From: Hymenobacter sp. BT730
GTDB taxonomy: Bacteria; Bacteroidota; Bacteroidia; Cytophagales; Hymenobacteraceae
Direction of reading: 5' to 3'
Length of the DNA stretch: 64,000 nt
Assembly (NCBI RefSeq): GCF_030542105.1
Contig: NZ_JAUOFB010000006.1
Span: forward strand, 62,001 to 126,000
Made by a program: the position numbers and the translations under genes. Under the pieces are notes generated by a model. It did not search any database and had not been told where the DNA came from. It worked only from the letters and a program-made list of their open reading frames with translations. This document shows, piece by piece, positions 59,393 to 64,000 of the stretch. Positions within the stretch are counted from its first letter, which is position 1. Each line of letters opens with the position of its first letter.

Positions 59393-59916
59393 AAACAGAG
59401 ATAGTCAGATGAAAAGAGCCGGCGGCCCGCCGCAAAGATAGAAGACCGGGGCGGGCGTACCACACGCCTGCCCACAAGCTTGTTGATTTTGCGGCCGATG
59501 GGCGAACTTACACCGCCCATGCCCTGGTGACGCAGATTTTAGAGCAACACAGGAATTTAAGCACACCCCCGCTATGAAAACAAGGTAGAGCCGGCCTCCT
59601 ACCCCAAGCCTTCCAACGGCCTCAACCGCGCCCGGAAGTCGTTTATCTTAATCCTTAATGGGAAACATGGAGAAAGAAGGTCACTCCGCCGAAAACGTGA
59701 GGGCGCTTACTGAGAAAAAGGCATCACCCCAAACAGGAACCTCATAGCAAGCCCGGTCGTTATGAGTCGGGTTTTCGTTTATAGGAGCACTTTGCTACAC
59801 TTGTTGAAATATTCGCGTATACGCCGCTCAAAGCAACATTTTCAAGTTTGGCCCGACTTCTGCAAAGACCGTTAGTACGGGCGGTTGCTCGCTTCCTTAG
59901 CCTTCTCTACATTCTT
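59393..59916. other. 524-bp intergenic region at the strand switch
   Basis: Divergent region between aspS (minus) and an exported protein gene (plus). It contains the aspS -7-like box at 59433-59440 and a 29-codon open frame at 59658-59747. That frame (starting M-G-N-M-E-K-E-G-H-S) has no visible ribosome site. A weak GC hairpin followed by TTTTCGTTT lies near 59752-59782 and could end a small transcript. Nothing here is firmly a gene. Confidence 0.5.
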
Positions 59917-60381
59917 ATGAAACGTTTCGCAATTCTTGCCCTCGCTACTGCTCTCAGCTTCTCCGCCGCGCAGGCTCAGACTAAAATTAAAACGAAGGCC
60001 AAAGACGAAGATGCCTCGGTGAAATCGAAAAGCACCACGCACGACTCGGTGGTGCTCAGCGGCCCTATTAAGCGGGTAGAAACGCTTTCCGGCATCGATG
60101 TATATCCCAACGCCAGCACCAACACCATTCTGCTCAGCTTTACGCAGCAGTTCACCGTGCCTGGCACCTTAGTGATGACTAACTACAAAAACGAACCGAT
60201 TTACACCACGCCGCTGGATCCGGCCAACAACACCGGCCAGCCGGTAGACCTGGGCCGCATCCCGGCCGGCACCTACCTGGTAGAAGCCAAAACCGGCAAC
60301 TATGTGTACTGGAAGAAAGTGCGCATTAAATACCCCACGGTAGCCAGCAGCAGCACCAAAAAGAAAAAGCATCGTCGCTAA
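59917..60381 (+). CDS. Exported protein resembling a free-standing T9SS sorting-type domain
   Basis: The ATG at 59917 gives 154 residues with a signal peptide (F-A-I-L-A-L-A-T-A-L-S-F-S-A-A-Q-A-Q). A Lys/Asp/Ser-rich linker is followed, from residue about 60, by a beta-sandwich stretch. It runs in the same order as a type A T9SS C-terminal domain: V-Y-P-N-A-S near the start, then N-Y-K-N-E-P-I-Y-T-T-P-L, V-D-L-G-R-I-P-A-G-T-Y-L-V-E, and K-K-V-R-I-K. It ends with a basic tail (K-K-K-K-H-R-R). There is no cargo domain in front. It may be a small secreted or periplasmic protein using this fold for another purpose. Function unknown. Confidence 0.65.
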   Translation: MKRFAILALATALSFSAAQAQTKIKTKAKDEDASVKSKSTTHDSVVLSGPIKRVETLSGIDVYPNASTNTILLSFTQQFTVPGTLVMTNYKNEPIYTTPLDPANNTGQPVDLGRIPAGTYLVEAKTGNYVYWKKVRIKYPTVASSSTKKKKHRR

Positions 60382-60535
60382 TCGGCTTTTTGCTATCGAA
60401 TTGCAGCCTCCGCAGCCAGCCTGGTTTCGGAGGCTTTTCTTTACGGCCGCGCACGGTAGCTGCTGCCTTTCCCGTTTTTCACCCAGATTGCAGCGCCGAA
60501 ATGCCTTGCCTCCGGCTCCTTCCCTTTTCCAACTT

Positions 60536-61099
60536 ATGAAACTCCGCCTTTTTTCCTCCCTCTTGCTGGTCTTCTTACTGACGTTGACAGCTTTGGCTGG
60601 TCCGCGCCCCAAACTCAAGAAAACCTCCATTAATAACCGCATCAGCCTGGGAGTGCCCGTGGGTTTTATCCCGCTGCCCGATGAAGGCATTGCCGCCAAG
60701 TTTCCCGCTCCGCGCAAGCCGTTGGCCGTATTCAGCGACCCAAGTGGCCGCACGGATTTGAGTGTGGCCCAAAAGCAAACGCCCTTCACCAGTCAGGACT
60801 ATGGCTTGCTGTTGAAAGTGTACAAAGCCAGCATTCAGAATATGTATACCAAAGTCGAATTCCTGGCCGAAGACATTCGCACCATCAACAAGCGGGATTT
60901 TGTGGTGCTGGAATTCATTTCCACCCTCTCCGATACGCGCCGCAACGGTAACCTGGCACCTATTCGCCGCTACCAGATGGTACAGTATGCCATTGATGGT
61001 GACCAATTGGTGGTATTCACCTTCACGGCGCCAGTGGAAGATCAACCCAAATGGCAGCCCACGGCGCAGGCCATTATGCAGAGCATTTCTATGAAATAG
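60536..61099 (+). CDS. Exported hypothetical protein
   Basis: The ATG at 60536 gives 187 residues with a clear signal peptide (LFSSLLLVFLLTLTALAG). The mature protein starts with a basic segment (P-R-P-K-L-K-K-T-S). It continues with G-V-P-V-G-F-I-P-L-P-D-E-G, a lysine/proline-rich turn, and a beta-alpha pattern ending W-Q-P-T-A-Q-A-I-M-Q-S-I. The build (a strand pair, a long helix near Y-K-A-S-I-Q-N-M-Y, strands with V-V-L-E-F-I and Q-L-V-V-F-T-F-T) resembles small periplasmic proteins of the PsbP/DcrB-like kind, but this is only an impression. It lies immediately upstream of the DnaA-box cluster. Confidence 0.65.
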   Translation: MKLRLFSSLLLVFLLTLTALAGPRPKLKKTSINNRISLGVPVGFIPLPDEGIAAKFPAPRKPLAVFSDPSGRTDLSVAQKQTPFTSQDYGLLLKVYKASIQNMYTKVEFLAEDIRTINKRDFVVLEFISTLSDTRRNGNLAPIRRYQMVQYAIDGDQLVVFTFTAPVEDQPKWQPTAQAIMQSISMK

Positions 61100-61108
61100 C
61101 AAGGCCGC

Positions 61109-61188
61109 TGTGGATAGTTAGAATCATTTTCCTGATTTTTGAAAATATATTCTGTCAATTATCCACATATCCACAACACTTATCCACA
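61109..61188. other. Cluster of DnaA boxes, candidate replication origin
   Basis: Two perfect DnaA boxes TTATCCACA at 61159-61167 and 61180-61188 (21 bases apart). Two 8-of-9 matches are ATATCCACA at 61167-61175 and, on the minus strand, CTATCCACA at 61109-61117. The stretch 61118-61158 is AT-rich with several T runs, as a DNA-unwinding element would be. Gene direction switches nearby: everything from 50.4 to 59.4 kb points left and everything from 59.9 kb points right. Bacteroidota origins are often not beside dnaA. Alternatives are a DnaA-titration site or DnaA-controlled promoter. Confidence 0.5.
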
Positions 61189-61198
61189 TCCCTTTTCC

Positions 61199-61645
61199 GT
61201 GACACTTTCCCTTTATTCCGATGAGCAATACATGCGCGAGGCGCTAAAGCAGGCGCAGTATGCGCTGACGGAAGAGGAAATTCCGATTGGGGCGGTAGTG
61301 GTGATGGACCGGCAGATTATTGCCCGCGCCTACAACCAGACGGAAAAGCTGCACGACGTAACAGCCCACGCCGAAATGCTGGCCCTAACCGCCGCGGCTA
61401 ATCATGTCGGCAACAAATACCTTTCCGACTGTACCCTGTATGTAACCGTAGAGCCCTGCGTGATGTGCGCGGGCGCCAGCTTCTGGGCCCAGGTAAAGCG
61501 CGTGGTATATGGCGCCTCCGAGGACAAGCGCGGCTTCCGGCGGCACGGCAACCTCTTACACCCACGCACGGAGCTGGTTAGTGGTATTATGGCCAACGAA
61601 TGCGCGGCCCTGATGCAGGAGTTTTTCGCCCGCAAGCGTAAATAA
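61199..61645 (+). CDS. tadA: tRNA-specific adenosine deaminase (TadA-like)
   Basis: Zinc deaminase that converts adenosine 34 of tRNA-Arg(ACG) to inosine. A GTG at 61199 gives 148 residues (reading M-T-L-S-L-Y-S-D-E-Q-Y-M-R-E-A-L), the usual length. An upstream TTG at 61139 would translate through the DnaA boxes and is unlikely. The catalytic H-A-E is at residues 57-59. The zinc ligands P-C-V-M-C are at 86-90, and E-I-P-I-G-A-V-V is at 27-34. The C-terminal F-F-A-R-K-R-K matches TadA. A cytosine or guanine deaminase is less likely on length and motif. Confidence 0.85.
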   Translation: MTLSLYSDEQYMREALKQAQYALTEEEIPIGAVVVMDRQIIARAYNQTEKLHDVTAHAEMLALTAAANHVGNKYLSDCTLYVTVEPCVMCAGASFWAQVKRVVYGASEDKRGFRRHGNLLHPRTELVSGIMANECAALMQEFFARKRK

Positions 61646-61655
61646 TCTACTTTTG
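61625..61655 (+). promoter_or_regulatory. Candidate promoter of sodA
   Basis: TTCG at 61625-61628 (three of four), a 19-base spacer and TACTTTTG at 61648-61655, fitting TAnnTTTG. The predicted start is near 61661, about 85 bases before the sodA ATG. It overlaps the end of tadA. Confidence 0.5.
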
Positions 61656-61745
61656 GCGCCGCTGCTGCCCGCGCATCGTAACCCAAACGGCCCGGCGGCG
61701 GTTAGTAGATAATTCCCTCCATCCTTCACTAAAACTCCTTTCGCT

Positions 61746-62354
<609 letters not shown>

Positions 62355-62385
62355 CCATTGGCTGCTGACCACTCAGCAGCTATCT

Positions 62386-62422
62386 ACGGACCCGGCCGAC
62401 TTGTGCGACCGGGTCCGTTTTT
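62386..62422 (+). terminator. Terminator after sodA
   Basis: A 10-bp stem (62386-62395 with 62409-62418), a 13-base loop and a T-run from 62418 to 62422. Confidence 0.85.
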
Positions 62423-62621
62423 CGTTTATATAAATCTTGCATTCAGCATCTGATCATTGCCTTTGCCATAACAAGTAAAGAGCTGGCGCACCAGATAATC
62501 GGATTGATTGTTGTATGATATCCTGTGCTTAGATCGGTCTTTTCCTCATCCTATCAGAACGTCTATTTCTGACTGATATCCTCCATTATATCCTCTCCCT
62601 TTCTGTATCTTTCTCTTCTCT

Positions 62622-62891
62622 ATGGATACTCAACTTGTCGCCAAATCGGCGGGGGCTTTGTCTGATAAATACCGCCTTAGCATTGTACTGGCCCTAAGTC
62701 AGCAACCTACACTGGCGTTTGCCCAGGTGCAGGAACTGACGGGACTGTCGCAGCCCTGCGTCTCGCATCACCTGAAAATACTGGCCGACAGCGGACTGAT
62801 CCAGTTACAAAAGAGCGGCCGTTGCGTTAGTATTTCCCTCAACCGTGGAGCGCTGCAGGAACTGGCCTTGTTTTTAGGCGGCCTCAGCTAA
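62622..62891 (+). CDS. ArsR/SmtB-family HTH regulator
   Basis: 89 residues, essentially only a winged-helix domain. The start is A-L-S-D-K-Y-R-L-S-I-V-L-A-L near residue 12. The recognition helix is L-S-Q-P-C-V-S-H-H-L-K-I-L-A-D-S-G-L-I (near 43-61), and the wing is K-S-G-R-C-V-S-I-S-L. The C-V-S-H-H in the recognition helix resembles the metal-binding E-L-C-V-C-D-style position of ArsR only loosely. The two cysteines (near 47 and 68) could be redox sensors. It lies 93 bases upstream of the Old Yellow Enzyme gene on the same strand, a likely regulatory pair. Confidence 0.85.
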   Translation: MDTQLVAKSAGALSDKYRLSIVLALSQQPTLAFAQVQELTGLSQPCVSHHLKILADSGLIQLQKSGRCVSISLNRGALQELALFLGGLS

Positions 62892-62984
62892 AAACACAAA
62901 AAATTTACCGTAATCCATCCAAACATTTGAATGAATTGATGCTTTACAGTGTCTATCATCATAATCTAACGCTGACTTTTCCAT

Positions 62985-64000
62985 ATGGCTTCCAAGCTTT
63001 TTTCGCCGGCCCAACTGGGCTCCCTCACGCTTTCCAATCATATCGTAATGGCCCCCATGACGCGCAGCCGCGCGCTGGGCAACGTGCCTAACGCCCTGAT
63101 GGCGGAATATTATGCGCAGCGTGCTTCGGCCGGCCTTATCATTACCGAAGGCACCGCGCCTTCCGCCAACGGGCTGGGCTACGCGCGCATCCCCGGTCTT
63201 TTCAACCTGGAGCAGGTAGCCGGCTGGAAGCTGGTGACGGATGCTGTGCACGCTAAAGGCGGCCGAATCTTTGTGCAGCTGATGCACACGGGCCGTATTT
63301 CGCACCCGCTAAATATGTCTGCTGATGCCGAAATCATTGCCCCATCGGCTATTGCCGCCGCCGGCGACATGTGGACGGATCAGGAGCAGATGAAGCCCCA
63401 GCCTACTCCCCGTGCCCTGACTACGGAGGAAGTAAAACAGGCAGTACAGGAATATGTAACCTCGGCTAAGCTGGCTATCGAAGCTGGTTTCGACGGCGTG
63501 GAAATTCACGGCGCCAACGGCTATCTGATCGACCAGTTCCTGAACCCCAAGAGCAACCAGCGCACCGATGAATACGGTGGCAGCACCGAAAACCGCGCCC
63601 GCTTTGCTCTGGAAATTGCCCAGGCTACGGTAGCAGCCATCGGCGCCGAGCGCACCGGCATCCGCCTCTCCCCTCACGGCGCCATGAACGACGTAGCCCC
63701 TGCTTACGACGACCTGCAGGACCTCTACTTACACCTGGCCACTGAACTTCAAAAGCTGAACCTGGTGTACCTGCACCTGGCCGACCACAGCAGCATGGGT
63801 TCCCCCGAGGTGCCCGCTACTGTGGTGACCAGCATCCGCGAGCAATTCACGAACACCCTCATCCTGAGTGGTGGCTACGATGTAGAGCGGGCCGAAGCCG
63901 ACCTGCAGAGCGGCCGCGCCGACCTCGTAGCTTTCGGCCGTGGCTTCATTGCCAACCCCGACCTGACCGAGCGCCTGGCACAAGGCACCGAATTGGCCCA
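62985..64000 (+). CDS. Alkene reductase, Old Yellow Enzyme family (truncated by the window end)
   Basis: FMN-dependent ene-reductase of the OYE/NemA type, acting on alpha,beta-unsaturated carbonyls and nitro compounds with NADPH. 338 codons are seen and the frame runs off the end. Features in order are L-F-S-P-A-Q-L-G-S-L-T-L near residue 5, M-A-P-M-T-R-S-R, F-V-Q-L-M-H-T-G-R-I, and the catalytic H-G-A-N-G-Y-L-I-D-Q-F-L (His and Asn bind the substrate carbonyl, near residue 172). S-N-Q-R-T-D-E-Y-G-G-S follows. The gene is preceded by the ArsR-type regulator. About 25 residues are missing at the 3' end judged by family length. Confidence 0.92.
   Translation, partial: MASKLFSPAQLGSLTLSNHIVMAPMTRSRALGNVPNALMAEYYAQRASAGLIITEGTAPSANGLGYARIPGLFNLEQVAGWKLVTDAVHAKGGRIFVQLMHTGRISHPLNMSADAEIIAPSAIAAAGDMWTDQEQMKPQPTPRALTTEEVKQAVQEYVTSAKLAIEAGFDGVEIHGANGYLIDQFLNPKSNQRTDEYGGSTENRARFALEIAQATVAAIGAERTGIRLSPHGAMNDVAPAYDDLQDLYLHLATELQKLNLVYLHLADHSSMGSPEVPATVVTSIREQFTNTLILSGGYDVERAEADLQSGRADLVAFGRGFIANPDLTERLAQGTELA

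Noticed and set aside
61139..61198. Upstream TTG start extending tadA by 20 residues
   Set aside because: It would translate across the DnaA boxes. The GTG at 61199 gives the normal TadA length and N-terminus.

Overview
The window is chromosomal DNA from a member of the Bacteroidota, most likely Hymenobacter or a close relative in the Cytophagales. The evidence is GC-rich coding sequence, a type IX secretion (T9SS) sorting domain, a TonB-dependent receptor with a carboxypeptidase-like N-terminal domain, Bacteroidota promoters of the form TTTG-N19-TAnnTTTG, few obvious Shine-Dalgarno sites, and a complex I whose NuoG is short. I see no tRNA, rRNA, CRISPR array, transposase or prophage.

Layout. 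0-13 kb holds mostly single genes: a HupE/UreJ-like membrane protein with a decayed partial copy of its 5' end upstream, a secreted M1 aminopeptidase, a PH-domain protein, KDPG aldolase, a type II NADH dehydrogenase, an ArsR regulator followed by a [2Fe-2S] thioredoxin-like protein, a YjjG-type nucleotidase, a P-loop dNMP-kinase-like protein and pruA. At 13.05-13.55 kb a small AT-rich gene sits between two inverted 39-bp repeats. 14.2-22.6 kb is nuoABCDEFGHIJ, with a clear promoter and a strong terminator. The rest of complex I, nuoK, nuoL, nuoM and nuoN, lies 22 kb further on (44.6-50.3 kb) behind its own candidate promoter. A small superinfection-immunity/SHOCT gene is embedded between nuoL and nuoM and is joined to nuoM by a TAATG overlap.

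The 22 kb separating the two nuo blocks carries an ECF sigma factor with a small membrane protein, a TonB receptor, a large unrecognised helical protein, an SDR, and a tight six-gene operon on the minus strand (36.2 to 29.9 kb). That operon encodes an SDR, a FabH-like enzyme lacking the canonical His and Asn, a Na+:solute symporter, an acyl-CoA ligase, an exported alpha/beta hydrolase and a MaoC hydratase. It could form an ester-cleavage, uptake and CoA-activation pathway. Next to it is a 2576-residue T9SS-exported beta-helix-type protein with repeated large modules.

50.4-59.4 kb is entirely minus strand: a DUF937-OmpA protein, a DEDDy exonuclease, a NarL response regulator with its propeller-type histidine kinase, and aspS. 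From 59.9 kb to the end everything is on the plus strand: two exported proteins, tadA, sodA, an ArsR regulator and an Old Yellow Enzyme cut by the window edge. At this strand switch (61.11-61.19 kb) there are two perfect and two near-perfect DnaA boxes beside an AT-rich stretch, a candidate replication origin.

Basis: calls come from motif recognition and family knowledge without any database search. Start codons were chosen by signal peptides, promoter positions and family length, and are noted where they matter.
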